NCBI GenBank assembly: GCA_016712885.1
Contig: JADJQF010000018.1
Span: 104,245 to 168,244, forward strand
Length of the DNA stretch: 64,000 bases
DNA from: Candidatus Flexicrinis proximus
GTDB lineage: Bacteria; Chloroflexota; Anaerolineae; Aggregatilineales; Phototrophicaceae
Direction: 5' to 3'
The notes under the pieces were generated by a model, which did no database searches, was not told the DNA's origin, and was given only the letters and a program-made list of their open reading frames with translations. The translations under genes were made by a program, and so were the position numbers. Positions within the stretch are counted from its first letter, which is position 1; every line of letters begins with the position of its first letter. This document shows, piece by piece, positions 1 to 9,507 of the stretch.

Positions 1-13
1 GGCAAACATCAAT

Positions 14-955
14 ATGTCAGGCCAATCGCCAAATCTGATAAATCTGGCCAATCGGGCTCAGGAATACGCTACGGCTGGCGAATATACCGCCGCGATTGCT
101 GCTGCGTCGGAAGCGATCCGGCGCGATCCCGCCTTTGCGCTGGCCTTTAACAACCGCGGCGCGGCCTATAACGGCCTGGGGGAATATGACAAGGCACTGG
201 CCGACCTGAACGAGTCGATCGCGCTCAACCCCGACTATCCGCCGGCCTATGCTAACCGGGCCAACACCTACTATCACATGGGCGACATCGATCGTGCCAT
301 CGAAGAATACTCCGAGGCCATCCGGCGCGACCCAAAACACACGGTCGCCTACAGCAACCGCGGCGCCATGTATTACCGCAAGGGCGACTACGACCGCGCC
401 ATCGCCGACATCAGCACCGCGCTGATGCTCGACTCCGGTTTTGCCCACGGATATTTCAACCGGGGGATGGCCCATGATTTCAAAGGCGACATCGAACATG
501 CCATCGCCGACTACAGCCAGGCGATCCGCTACGACCCGACGCTGGTCCTGGCCTACCTCAGCCGTGGGCACGCCTACCTGCACAAGCGCGACTATGACCG
601 CGCGATCGCCGATTACACCGATACGCTCCGCCTCGACCCGCGGTCAGCCATCGCCTATCTCAACCGCGCCGTCGCCCATCACAGCCGGGGCGACCACGAC
701 CACGCTATCAGCGACTACTCGGAAGCTCTGATGCTCGACCCCGGCACAGTGATGGCCTATATCGGGCGCGCCGCCGCCCTGTATAACCTGGGCGATTACC
801 TGCGCGCGGTAGACGACCTGACGGACGCCATCAACATCGAACCCTCGCCTTTGGCCTATCAGCGGCGCGCCAATGCGCTGCACAAGCTGGGCAGAAACGC
901 CGAGGCGGAAGCCGACTCGGACGAGGCACGGCGGTTGGGTAAAGACGGCCAGTAA
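14..955 (+). CDS. Tetratricopeptide repeat (TPR) protein
   Basis: The 313-residue product consists almost entirely of about nine 34-residue TPR units. Each carries the usual pattern (for example AYANRANTYYHMGDIDRAI followed by EEYSEAIRRDP). TPR solenoids bind other proteins, and no enzymatic domain is attached. I see no signal peptide or membrane segment, so it is probably cytoplasmic. The ATG at 14 is the first in-frame start, but there is no in-frame stop and no clear ribosome-binding site in the 13 bases before it, so the real gene may begin outside the window. The specific partner or process cannot be read from the sequence. Confidence 0.85.
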   Translation: MSGQSPNLINLANRAQEYATAGEYTAAIAAASEAIRRDPAFALAFNNRGAAYNGLGEYDKALADLNESIALNPDYPPAYANRANTYYHMGDIDRAIEEYSEAIRRDPKHTVAYSNRGAMYYRKGDYDRAIADISTALMLDSGFAHGYFNRGMAHDFKGDIEHAIADYSQAIRYDPTLVLAYLSRGHAYLHKRDYDRAIADYTDTLRLDPRSAIAYLNRAVAHHSRGDHDHAISDYSEALMLDPGTVMAYIGRAAALYNLGDYLRAVDDLTDAINIEPSPLAYQRRANALHKLGRNAEAEADSDEARRLGKDGQ

Positions 956-1183
956 TCCCGCGCCGCCTGCTAACATGCGATAGCCGCTGCTCCCGTACTA
1001 TTTGAGGAATGGCGCGCAGCGCGGAACGGGCGAAAATGGGCGCCGGCAGCACGGGCCGGCGAGTCCCGTAACACTCCATAAGTTGTAAGGATTTTGACTC
1101 GGTCAACGGTCCCTAACCGACACACTGCCATGTTCGCTTGTATAGTGGATATACAAAATACCTGACGGACAGGAACTACGGAC

Positions 1184-4100
1184 ATGACCCGACAATTTCC
1201 GGCCTTTTTGCGTGTGGTCCTGCTGCTACTGTGTGCGGCCCTGCTGTTAGGGACGGCGATTGCCCAGGACCGGCTGGGCGTGCCGACCGCGCCCGACACG
1301 GAGTCCTCCGGCGAAACCCCGCTGGACCAGGCGCCGCTGCCCACCGTGCAGCCGATGGTCCCGCCCGAAAACGGTCTCGGCCGTTTTGACCTGAACAGCG
1401 ATACGCCGCCGGTCGCACCGCTGGCGAACCTCGAAGCAGTCACCCGTACGACCTACGACGGCTCGAAACTCGACAGCGCTTTGAGCGAGATGCTGCACAG
1501 CTACGTGCGCGGCGATCTGCTGGGGTCGGAAGGCATCACGCGCAATTTCTTCCTGCCGCAGGACCAGCGCGGGCGCTTCCTGGTGATCGTCCACGGCGCC
1601 ACTGGCGTCAGGGGGCGTCAGGTCAGCAACATCGTCGAACGGGCCGGCGGCATCGTGCAGTATTCGGAAGCCAATGCCGTCTTCGCCAAGCTGGACGCGC
1701 TGCAAATCGCGGTCCTGAGCCTCAATGCCAAAATCATACAGATTCAGCCTCAGCTCACCGGCGGCGCGGAGCCGGAACCGACTTCGGACGCCGGGCGCAG
1801 CCCGGTGGGCAGCGTGTACACCGAAGGCTTCGACGTGGCGAACGCGCAGGAGTGGCATACGTCCGGCAATACCGGCGGCGTTGCCGGCGACCGCATCAAC
1901 GTCGGCATTATCGACTTCGGCTTCGGCAGCAACCCGACCGCCAGCACCGAACTGACCTGCCTGAACAGCTACCCGTCTGTCTCGCTGATCCTGGGGACAA
2001 TGACTGCCGGCGATACGCGCCGCGGCCTCGACATGGCCGAAGTGGTCTGCGATATCGCGCCGGGGTCGCGCGTGCGCCTCTATAAAGTGACGACCTCGAA
2101 CGACCTGTACGACGCCATCAACACCGCCGACAGCAATAACGATGTGATTATCATCGGCGCGGACTTCGGCCCGAGCTTCAGCCCCGGCGACGGCACTTTC
2201 GGGCGTTCCAGCGCCAAAAACGTCTATCAGGCGCTGGCGACCGCCAAGGCTAACGGGGTGGTCGTCCTGGCCGCCGCCGGCAACAGCCACCAAGCCTATC
2301 GGTCCTTCCCCTTCGTCGGCACTACGGTCACGCTCGGCCTGAAACTGCGGCCGGGCGACCGCGTCAACCTGGGATGGAATGACTGGGACGACCTGCAGAA
2401 CGGCGGCGGCGTGCGGGAAGACATCACCGGCAGCCTCAGCGGCGCCGGTTTCACCACCATTAACAAGCCGGGGCGTTCCGGCAGCCCGGTCTGGCAGATC
2501 GCGATTCCGGCGACCTGCACAGTCAACGGACAGGGGTTCTGCACGGGCGTCGTCCTGAGCCTTGATGGCCTGTCGGGCGATGCGTCGAGTGTGGTGATGC
2601 AGGTCAATATCACCGGCGGCACCGACCGCGAGATCACCTCGCTGAGCGGCGCGACCGCCCTTTCGCTGTACGGCAGCATCAGCCGCCCGGCGGACTCGCC
2701 CGATGTGATCGCGGTGGGTGCGGTGTGTGTGGACTTCACCAACAACTTCCCGCAGGAAGACTATTCGGCGCAGGGGCCGATCTATGGTGCCGGCGGCGGC
2801 CAGCCCCCGAGCGGTCCGGTGCCGCTGACCGCCTTCGACGTGAAGCCGGATGTCGTCGGCCCGTCCCATGTTTCGGTCTTCCCCAATCAGCTGGCCGGAA
2901 TCAGCGGATGCAACTTAGGGCTGGACGGCACACAGGCCAGCGCGGCGCATGTCGGCGCGATGGCCGCCCTGCTGCTGTATAACGACGATGTGGCCGGATT
3001 CAGTGGGTTAAGCACGGCCAATAACGTCGCGCACTATCTGCGCACGCACAGCATCGACCTGCCGCTGGCCGCCAACCCGGCGGAATTTCTGCCTGAGGCC
3101 GGCTACGATTATGCCTACGGCGCCGGCCTGCCTGTACTGGGGCAGCCGGACTTCGACTACGACGAGTCGCTGACCGCGGGCGATTTCGCGGCGCCAAACC
3201 GCGTCCCGGCGGGCGAGTGTCTGGGCGGCTTCGTGTATGTCGGTCCGCGCAACGCCGGCAACAACATCATCGGCAGCGGCGACGATTACCCGTATCAGAG
3301 CATCATGCAGGCGGCCTACCTGGCGGCGCAAAGCCCCGAGGCGGACTGCGTGATCGTGCTCCCCGGCGAATATTCCACGCCGCTCTATCTGTCCAGCTTC
3401 TCTCAGGCGGTCGGCATCTATGGCTACCGCGGGGTGACGCTGAACGGTGGCATCAAGCCCAGCACGCTGGTTGTCCAAAACCGCTACTGGGGCGACACGA
3501 TCCTCGTCAACTCTATTCGCAGCGCCGGGATCTATGTCTTCGAGGGCAGCGGCACGACCATTGGCGGCCTGGACTTCCACGCCGGACAGGTCTTCGCCGA
3601 CGCGGACTTCTACCGCGCGCAGGTGCTGGCGGTCGATAATGCCGACGATTTCACCTTCACCCGTGCCGATGTCAGCGGAATCACGTCCAACCAGACGCTG
3701 ATCGAGGTCTTTGGCGGGTCGCAGGGCGCGGAAATCAGCGACAGCACTTTCCTGGATAACATCGGGCAGGCCGGTGCAAGCCTGATTGCCGTCTACAATT
3801 CCGGCGGCAGCGCAGCGGCAAACCGCGTGCAAATCCGCGGCAATGTGTTCGAGAACAACCGTCACAACGAAGGCGACTGGCTGGCGAGCCTCAGCCCGGC
3901 CACGATTTCGATCAACTGGGTGCCGATGATCCGCAGCCTCGACAGCTATGTGGACATCATCTCAAACACCATGCGTTCCAACGAGGCCGAAACGCTGCTT
4001 CAGGGCGCGACCAGCGCCGCCGACACGCCGTTCGAGTTCCGCGTGCTGGGGAACGTGATCGTCGACTCGACCATCAGCTCCAATGACGGTTTCACGCCGG

Positions 4101-7100
4101 GGCCGCTGATCCACGGCTTCTTCCAGCGCTACATGGTGGTCATCAACAACACCATCGCGCAAACCGATTTCGTGGGCAGCGGGCCGCCCTATAACACCCT
4201 GATCGCCCGCGGCGACGATATCCCCAACAACGGTACCGTTTCGTGCGCCGACTGCGGCAGTTTGTCGGAAGTGCTGGCGCGTATCGAGCTGCGCGGCAAC
4301 CTGTTTATGAATAACCAGTCGGCGGAACTGATCCGTGAGCTGGACGGTAATTTCGGTTCCGGTTTCGGCTGCGTCAGCTTCGCCGGGCCGCCCTCAGGGA
4401 CGGACAAAGGCGCGCAGAATAACTGGGTGTCCAACAGCGGCGGCAATGGTAACTGCAGTACGGCGCTGACCACCCCGGCCAACAACAACGTCGTCGGCAC
4501 CGATCCGACCGCCCAACTGGACGGCGGGCCGGATGTGACGCGGCCGGAATACTACGCGCCGAAGAGCACCGGCGTGGGGCTGATCGATGCAGGACCGGAT
4601 GCCTTCCTCAGCGCCGGCGCGAACAACCTGACCGATTTCCTGGACGGGCGCGATGTGCGCGGCGACCTGCGCCAGAACGTGCTGATCGACATCGGGGCGT
4701 ATGAGTACACGCCGTTCTTCCTGCTGGACCCGCTGCCGATCACCCGCGCCGAAGACTCCGGCGTGATCGAGTTCGACATCAACGACCCGCTGTACATTGA
4801 AGGCGGGTTCCCACCCTATACCGCCACGGTGGTGAGCGGTCAGTATCCCGATTTCTATGGCAGCCACTGCGACTCGCGCTTTACCTCGCCGCTGGCGCGC
4901 GGCACGGCCATCGAGTTCGTCAATAACAACACGCTGACGATCGCCTACTGCCCGCCGCGGCACTTCAACACCGATACCGCCGGCGTCCCGTCGGGTCTCG
5001 TCGAGCTGACCATTGAACTGACCGACGCGCGCGGCGCCTCGAACCAGACGACCATCGAATACACCATCACCCCGGTCGACGACAGCGATCTGGTGACTCC
5101 GTTGGGCGATAACACCCCCGCCGGGGACGTCGTCACAACCGCGGTGTCGATCAACCGCGCGGCGGCCATCAATCTGTTCCGGCTGCGCCCGTATGTCGAC
5201 TTCGGCAACAACTTCTTCTTCAGCGAGACCAACAACAGCATCCAGACGGCATCGAAGAGCGAGGTCGATTTCGACTTCACCTATACCCTGCCGACGCTGG
5301 TGGTGGGCGACCCAATCAACGACAACCCGACCGCCATCAGCGACCACCTGACGGTATTCAATCCCGCCACCGGTGTGGTCGGCGTCGATACGACCGCCCT
5401 CACGGTCGGCGAGGCCACCGCCCGCCTGACCTATACGGTCACCGACCGCAACCTGAACCAGGTGACGAACTTCATCGTCGTGCAGGCGGTCGCGCCCCCG
5501 GCGCCGTTCCTCCAGACCGCACCAGTCGACAACTTCGTCGTCAATAACATCGACACACTCAGCGGATTCGCCTGGGAATTCTCGGCGGGCGCGGGGACCT
5601 ATGACCTGCTGGTCGAACGGATCATCGAAGAAGTCCGCATCCCGACGATCGCGCTGACCGGCATGATCTCCGGGACCACCAGTGGCTTTGTCTGCACCAC
5701 GACCTGCACCTACACGCTGACCCCGGCGCAGAAACAGCTGCTGGTCATCGGCGACTACGAGTGGACCGTCCACGCGGACAACAAGGGTCTGAAGCTGCCG
5801 GCCACCAATGCCCCGCTCGTCCTCACCGTCAACACCGGTAAGGAACTGATCGTCAACGGCGATTTCGAACAGCAGGGGGCGAGTTCGGCGCAGGCATTGG
5901 CCTGGACGCTCACGACCGGCACCGGCGACAAGCGCAAGTGCGGTGCCGGCATCAACAACTCGTGCCTGTTCGAGTTCAGTTCGAACAACACGACGGTGGC
6001 AGTTCTGTCTCAGAAACCGGCTCCGATCGGGCGCACGGGCGATAACCTGCTGTTGAGCGCCGCCATCAAGACCAAGAGTCTGCTGGCCAACATCGGTATC
6101 GTCCAGGTGATCGTCAAGCACACGACCGGCGACAAGACCAAATTGAAACTCACCGCGCCGAGCGGCACCCACGACTTTGCCCTGCAAACCTCGGCGGCAC
6201 AGGTCCTGCCCTTCCCGGTCACCAGTTATAAGGTCAAGCTCAAGATCCTGTTGGGCAGCGGCAAGATGTCGCTCGACAACGTGAGCCTGGTGCTGGACGA
6301 AGAGATCGCCTTCGATCTGCTGTCGCCGGGCGACAACGCCACGGTCGTGGCCGACTCCGGCTATATCACCGAACTGACCTGGGAATCATCGGCCTCGGCC
6401 TCGTCTTACGATGTGCAGTTGATCAAGACCCTCGGTCCGGTGGACATCATCGACGCTACGTTCACCTCGGCCGCGGATACCGACGACGTGACCTGCGGGT
6501 TGGGCGTGTGCGTGCTGACGCTCGATGCGCCGCTGGCCGACGGCGACTATGTGTGGACGGTGACCGCCTCGAACGGCACGACCGCCTCCAATGCGCCGTC
6601 TAACTTCACGGTCGATACGACCAACCTGACCGAACTGGTCAAGAACGGCGACTTTGAGGAGAAGAACGCGTCCAGCCTGCCGAAGCAGTGGACGGCCGCT
6701 GGGGTCAAGACCAGTGTCGTGGTCTGCGAATCGGGCCTGACGCATCCCGAATATCAAGGGTTGTGCGGGTTCATCTTCTTCGGCCAGACCGGACTAAACG
6801 CTACGCTGACCCAGACTCTGCCGATCACCGGGCTGGCGATCAACGACCGCCTGACCCTGCGGGGGGCCGCCCAGATCGGCAAGGCCGTTGCCGGGGCAGA
6901 GATCAAGCTTCAGGTGACCTATACCGATAACACCAAGGTGACCCGCAAGTTAACACAGGGAGCCGGGTCGAGCCTGTGGCAGGCGCTCGAAGCCGACCCG
7001 ATCACGCTGACCAAAGCCATCAAGAAGGCCGTCGTCACACTGTCGTATAAGGGCATCTCCGGCAAGGTCACGTTCGATAACATAAGCGTGATCTCGGAAG

Positions 7101-7111
7101 ACGTCGAATAG
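1184..7111 (+). CDS. Giant secreted protein with degenerate subtilisin-like domain, beta-helix and CenC-like modules
   Basis: The 1975-residue protein starts with a clear signal peptide (basic MTRQF, then a Leu/Ala/Val-rich core ending AIAQD). An AGGA ribosome site lies 9 bases before the ATG. Residues about 220-640 have the S8 peptidase fold pattern: IIDFGF (Asp244), the oxyanion-Asn motif AAAGNS, and GTQASAAHVGA. In active relatives the second motif is HGTxxAE and the third GTSxAAPH. Here the His position is Arg280 and the Ser position is Gln584, so it is probably a pseudoprotease. Residues about 680-1170 form a right-handed beta-helix ending in a choice-of-anchor Q-like stretch (LIDIGAYEY). 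Two CenC-like carbohydrate-binding modules begin near residues 1554 and 1817 (VNGDFE, KNGDFEE), preceded by fibronectin-like segments. The role is probably surface binding rather than proteolysis; this is inference. Confidence 0.85.
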   Translation: MTRQFPAFLRVVLLLLCAALLLGTAIAQDRLGVPTAPDTESSGETPLDQAPLPTVQPMVPPENGLGRFDLNSDTPPVAPLANLEAVTRTTYDGSKLDSALSEMLHSYVRGDLLGSEGITRNFFLPQDQRGRFLVIVHGATGVRGRQVSNIVERAGGIVQYSEANAVFAKLDALQIAVLSLNAKIIQIQPQLTGGAEPEPTSDAGRSPVGSVYTEGFDVANAQEWHTSGNTGGVAGDRINVGIIDFGFGSNPTASTELTCLNSYPSVSLILGTMTAGDTRRGLDMAEVVCDIAPGSRVRLYKVTTSNDLYDAINTADSNNDVIIIGADFGPSFSPGDGTFGRSSAKNVYQALATAKANGVVVLAAAGNSHQAYRSFPFVGTTVTLGLKLRPGDRVNLGWNDWDDLQNGGGVREDITGSLSGAGFTTINKPGRSGSPVWQIAIPATCTVNGQGFCTGVVLSLDGLSGDASSVVMQVNITGGTDREITSLSGATALSLYGSISRPADSPDVIAVGAVCVDFTNNFPQEDYSAQGPIYGAGGGQPPSGPVPLTAFDVKPDVVGPSHVSVFPNQLAGISGCNLGLDGTQASAAHVGAMAALLLYNDDVAGFSGLSTANNVAHYLRTHSIDLPLAANPAEFLPEAGYDYAYGAGLPVLGQPDFDYDESLTAGDFAAPNRVPAGECLGGFVYVGPRNAGNNIIGSGDDYPYQSIMQAAYLAAQSPEADCVIVLPGEYSTPLYLSSFSQAVGIYGYRGVTLNGGIKPSTLVVQNRYWGDTILVNSIRSAGIYVFEGSGTTIGGLDFHAGQVFADADFYRAQVLAVDNADDFTFTRADVSGITSNQTLIEVFGGSQGAEISDSTFLDNIGQAGASLIAVYNSGGSAAANRVQIRGNVFENNRHNEGDWLASLSPATISINWVPMIRSLDSYVDIISNTMRSNEAETLLQGATSAADTPFEFRVLGNVIVDSTISSNDGFTPGPLIHGFFQRYMVVINNTIAQTDFVGSGPPYNTLIARGDDIPNNGTVSCADCGSLSEVLARIELRGNLFMNNQSAELIRELDGNFGSGFGCVSFAGPPSGTDKGAQNNWVSNSGGNGNCSTALTTPANNNVVGTDPTAQLDGGPDVTRPEYYAPKSTGVGLIDAGPDAFLSAGANNLTDFLDGRDVRGDLRQNVLIDIGAYEYTPFFLLDPLPITRAEDSGVIEFDINDPLYIEGGFPPYTATVVSGQYPDFYGSHCDSRFTSPLARGTAIEFVNNNTLTIAYCPPRHFNTDTAGVPSGLVELTIELTDARGASNQTTIEYTITPVDDSDLVTPLGDNTPAGDVVTTAVSINRAAAINLFRLRPYVDFGNNFFFSETNNSIQTASKSEVDFDFTYTLPTLVVGDPINDNPTAISDHLTVFNPATGVVGVDTTALTVGEATARLTYTVTDRNLNQVTNFIVVQAVAPPAPFLQTAPVDNFVVNNIDTLSGFAWEFSAGAGTYDLLVERIIEEVRIPTIALTGMISGTTSGFVCTTTCTYTLTPAQKQLLVIGDYEWTVHADNKGLKLPATNAPLVLTVNTGKELIVNGDFEQQGASSAQALAWTLTTGTGDKRKCGAGINNSCLFEFSSNNTTVAVLSQKPAPIGRTGDNLLLSAAIKTKSLLANIGIVQVIVKHTTGDKTKLKLTAPSGTHDFALQTSAAQVLPFPVTSYKVKLKILLGSGKMSLDNVSLVLDEEIAFDLLSPGDNATVVADSGYITELTWESSASASSYDVQLIKTLGPVDIIDATFTSAADTDDVTCGLGVCVLTLDAPLADGDYVWTVTASNGTTASNAPSNFTVDTTNLTELVKNGDFEEKNASSLPKQWTAAGVKTSVVVCESGLTHPEYQGLCGFIFFGQTGLNATLTQTLPITGLAINDRLTLRGAAQIGKAVAGAEIKLQVTYTDNTKVTRKLTQGAGSSLWQALEADPITLTKAIKKAVVTLSYKGISGKVTFDNISVISEDVE

Positions 7112-7127
7112 GGGGCAGTCCGCCGGG

Positions 7128-7186
7128 ATGAGGGGTTGAGGGGCGTAAGTCCCTCGCAGAGGGGTGGGGGCAGCGCCTCCACGAAC
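7128..7186 (+). repeat. Hairpin-array repeat, partial copy A (modules 3-4)
   Basis: This is a partial copy of the window's dispersed hairpin repeat. It keeps only the module GAGGGGCGTAAGTCCCTC and the terminal palindrome GGGGGCAGCGCCTCC. Copies with the same modules lie at 16.2, 35.3, 39.9 and 45.7 kb. It sits between the stop codon of the giant secreted gene and that gene's terminator hairpin. Confidence 0.75.
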
Positions 7187-7197
7187 AAAAGTCTTTG

Positions 7198-7235
7198 AAC
7201 AAGACAGGCGTGCCGGAAAGCACGCCTGTCTTGTT
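7198..7235 (+). terminator. Strong hairpin terminator after the giant secreted gene
   Basis: A perfect 16-bp inverted repeat (AACAAGACAGGCGTGC and its complement) encloses a 6-base loop CGGAAA. The 3' arm ends in CTTGTT. It lies 86 bases after the stop at 7111 and before the MerR promoter, as expected for an intrinsic terminator. Confidence 0.8.
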
Positions 7236-7281
7236 ATGTCCTGGATGGCCGTAAGCCCTCCATTTGTGAGGCACGGCGTTA

Positions 7282-7312
7282 TTGACACTCACGTTACGTT
7301 AGGGTTTATGAT
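7282..7312 (+). promoter_or_regulatory. MerR-type promoter with 19-bp spacer and operator dyad
   Basis: TTGACA at 7282-7287 and TATGAT at 7307-7312 are separated by 19 bp instead of the usual 17. This is the known hallmark of promoters that a MerR-family activator untwists. The spacer contains the imperfect palindrome CTCACGTTACGTTAG (pattern CTnACGTnACGTnAG). The MerR/TipA gene starts 25 bases downstream, so autoregulation is the simplest reading. Confidence 0.75.
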
Positions 7313-7336
7313 GGCGGAAGATGAGGAGGCCGCGAC

Positions 7337-8140
7337 GTGTACACGGTGAAACAGCTTTCGGATTTGGCCGGCGTGAGCATCCGCACGCTGCACCATTATG
7401 ACGACATCGACCTGCTTAAACCGGCCAGGATCGGTGACAACGGCTACCGCTACTACGACGACGCGGCTCTGCTGCGCCTTCAACAAATCCTGTTCTACCG
7501 CGAGATCGGTCTGGAGCTGCTCCAGATCAGGGAAATCCTTGACCGTCCGGGTTTCGACCTGATCGACGCGCTCCATTCGCACCGCAAAGTGCTCAGCGAA
7601 AAAGGCCGGCGGCTGCAGTCTCTCATCCAAACCATTGACGATACGATCACACACTTGAGCGGAGGAAAACCCATGGCCAAACGCAAGATGTTCGACGCGT
7701 TCAGCGAAGAAAAACAGAAGGACTACGAACGCGAGGCGCGCCTGCAGTGGGACCCCGACCTTGTCAACAACTCGATCAAGACCTGGAACAACTATACCCA
7801 GGCGCAGAAACAGGCCATCGGCGAAGAAGGCAACCAGGTCTACAGTGATCTGGTCGACGCCCTGGAGGCGGGCACACCCCCGCAAAGCGCCGAGGTCCAG
7901 GCGGTTCTGATGCGCTGGCACCAGCACATCCGTTATTTCTACGAGCCGACGCTGGAGATCATGCGCGGCTTAGGTCACGGCTACAACAGCCATCCCGACT
8001 TCATCGCCAATTTCCAGAAGCTGCATGCCGGCCTGCCCGAGTACCTCGAAGCCGCCATCACGCACTATGTGGACGACCTCGAAACCGCGGAGATCGCGCG
8101 GATGCTCTCCGAGGACTCGAACGAGCAGCGGCACCGTTAG
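7337..8140 (+). CDS. MerR-family transcriptional regulator with TipAS drug-sensing domain
   Basis: The 267-residue protein begins at a GTG preceded by the ribosome site GAGGAGG. Residues 1-70 are a MerR winged helix (VKQLSDLAGVSIRTLHHYDD, with GYRYYDDAAL for the wing). A dimerisation coiled coil follows to about residue 110. The C-terminal 150 residues match the TipAS ligand-binding domain, including the aromatic-rich WxxHIRYFYEPTLEIMRGLG segment. TipA-type regulators are known to activate their own gene and drug-resistance genes when they bind peptide antibiotics or similar ligands. No exporter lies next to it here, so its ligand and targets other than itself are unknown. Confidence 0.9.
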   Translation: MYTVKQLSDLAGVSIRTLHHYDDIDLLKPARIGDNGYRYYDDAALLRLQQILFYREIGLELLQIREILDRPGFDLIDALHSHRKVLSEKGRRLQSLIQTIDDTITHLSGGKPMAKRKMFDAFSEEKQKDYEREARLQWDPDLVNNSIKTWNNYTQAQKQAIGEEGNQVYSDLVDALEAGTPPQSAEVQAVLMRWHQHIRYFYEPTLEIMRGLGHGYNSHPDFIANFQKLHAGLPEYLEAAITHYVDDLETAEIARMLSEDSNEQRHR

Positions 8141-8196
8141 GGCCGCCGGCTCACGCGATTCCCGGTGAAGCGTGCCGAACGCAGACGCGCGGCGTA

Positions 8197-9504
8197 TCAG
8201 GCGTCCGGCACCTCGGTGGCCTCAGGTGTCGGGTCAAAGGTCGAGCCGCCCAAACACGGCGACATCGCCGCTTCGTAGTCGCCCTTGAGCGTTTCAATCG
8301 CCTCGATCGAGTTGTAAATCGAGCTGCCGGCGGCCAGATCGGTCTGGATGATCTGGTAGCCGGGCTGGAAAAAGCGCAGTGCCGCGCCGCAGTTGCCCTG
8401 GCTGGAAATCTGCGCGGTTCCCGCCCAGTAATAGTGGTAGGGGTTGGTGCTGCCCATCTCGATCGCCCGTTCGAACGCCTGCCGCGCCTCGTCGGTCAGG
8501 CCGAGGTTGGTCAGCACCCGCCCGAGTTCGTAATTGCAGAAGATATCGGTCGGGACGGCGGAGACGCAGCGGCGCAGAAATGTCTCGGCCTTCTCCTGAT
8601 CGCCCTGGGTGCGCCACGCGTATACGCCCAGGGCATACAGGACCGAGGCGTTATCCGGGTTGCGGTCGAGGATGTCGGTCAGGACGCTCAGCGCCTGCGC
8701 TTCCTGTTCGGGCGTCTCGTTGAAGGCGTTAAGCAGCAGCCGGCCGAGATTCAGACCGATGTGCGCCGCGCCGTTGGAAAGCGCATACGCTTCTTCAAGT
8801 TCGATGCGCGCCGCAGCAAAGTCGAAGTTGACCGTCCACTGGTACATGCCGTTGACATAGTGCGCTTCGTAGCTGTCGGGGTTCAGTTCGAGCGCCTTCT
8901 CGATCTCCTGTTCCGCGCGGGTGAAGCGTTCGAGGTCGGCATAAGATTCTGCCAGATAGGCATGGGCGCGGGCGCTTTCGGGGTTCAGTTCCACCGCGCG
9001 CAGGGCGCTGACGATCGAGTCGGTGAAGCGGTCGTCACGGTTGAGCGCAAGCGCGCGGATCGCCCAGGCGTCGGAGCTGAAAGGATTGGCGGTCACGGTG
9101 TTTTCCGCCGCGACCACGGCGTCCGGGATACGCCCCTGCATCACCAGCCCGAGCGTGTAGTAGTAGTGCGCCGAGACATCGTTGGGGAGGGCGGGCAGAA
9201 TCTGCTCGTACAGGCGCACTGACTCCTGAAACTGTCCGTTTTGCCATGCGGCATCGGCCAGCCGCCGGTTGCTGGACGGGTCGGCGGTCGGCAGCGGAGT
9301 CGGCGCGCCGATGGTCGCCACGGTATCCACGGCCTGCTGGGCGAAATTGTCGACCAGCGGCGCGAGCAGCCGTTGGACTTCCTCGCGCATCGTGAAGATG
9401 CCCGCCGCGGCCAAAATCAGGATCGGGGCGAACAGCCAGACCAGCAGCCTGCGGAGGGAAAAACCGCGGCGGCGCGAGGTCGGTCTGCGGGGTCGGATAT
9501 ACAT
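8197..9504 (-). CDS. Membrane-anchored TPR protein (third gene of TPR operon)
   Basis: The 435-residue protein has an Arg-rich N-terminus (MYIRPRRPTSRRRGFSLRR), then one hydrophobic segment (about residues 22-42), then roughly nine TPR units, ending in an acidic Pro/Thr-rich tail (PTPEATEVPDA). The topology is probably a single-pass anchor with the TPR part outside. Its ATG follows the stop of the upstream gene by 3 bases, so the three TPR genes are almost certainly one transcript and translationally coupled. The specific role is unknown. Confidence 0.85.
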   Translation of the reverse strand: MYIRPRRPTSRRRGFSLRRLLVWLFAPILILAAAGIFTMREEVQRLLAPLVDNFAQQAVDTVATIGAPTPLPTADPSSNRRLADAAWQNGQFQESVRLYEQILPALPNDVSAHYYYTLGLVMQGRIPDAVVAAENTVTANPFSSDAWAIRALALNRDDRFTDSIVSALRAVELNPESARAHAYLAESYADLERFTRAEQEIEKALELNPDSYEAHYVNGMYQWTVNFDFAAARIELEEAYALSNGAAHIGLNLGRLLLNAFNETPEQEAQALSVLTDILDRNPDNASVLYALGVYAWRTQGDQEKAETFLRRCVSAVPTDIFCNYELGRVLTNLGLTDEARQAFERAIEMGSTNPYHYYWAGTAQISSQGNCGAALRFFQPGYQIIQTDLAAGSSIYNSIEAIETLKGDYEAAMSPCLGGSTFDPTPEATEVPDA

Positions 9505-9507
9505 GCG

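Noticed and set aside
4394..6187. Long minus-strand open frame antisense to the giant secreted gene
   Set aside because: It mirrors the third-codon-position GC of the plus-strand gene, has Arg/Asp/Val-rich composition without domains, and the plus-strand protein has clear domain structure.
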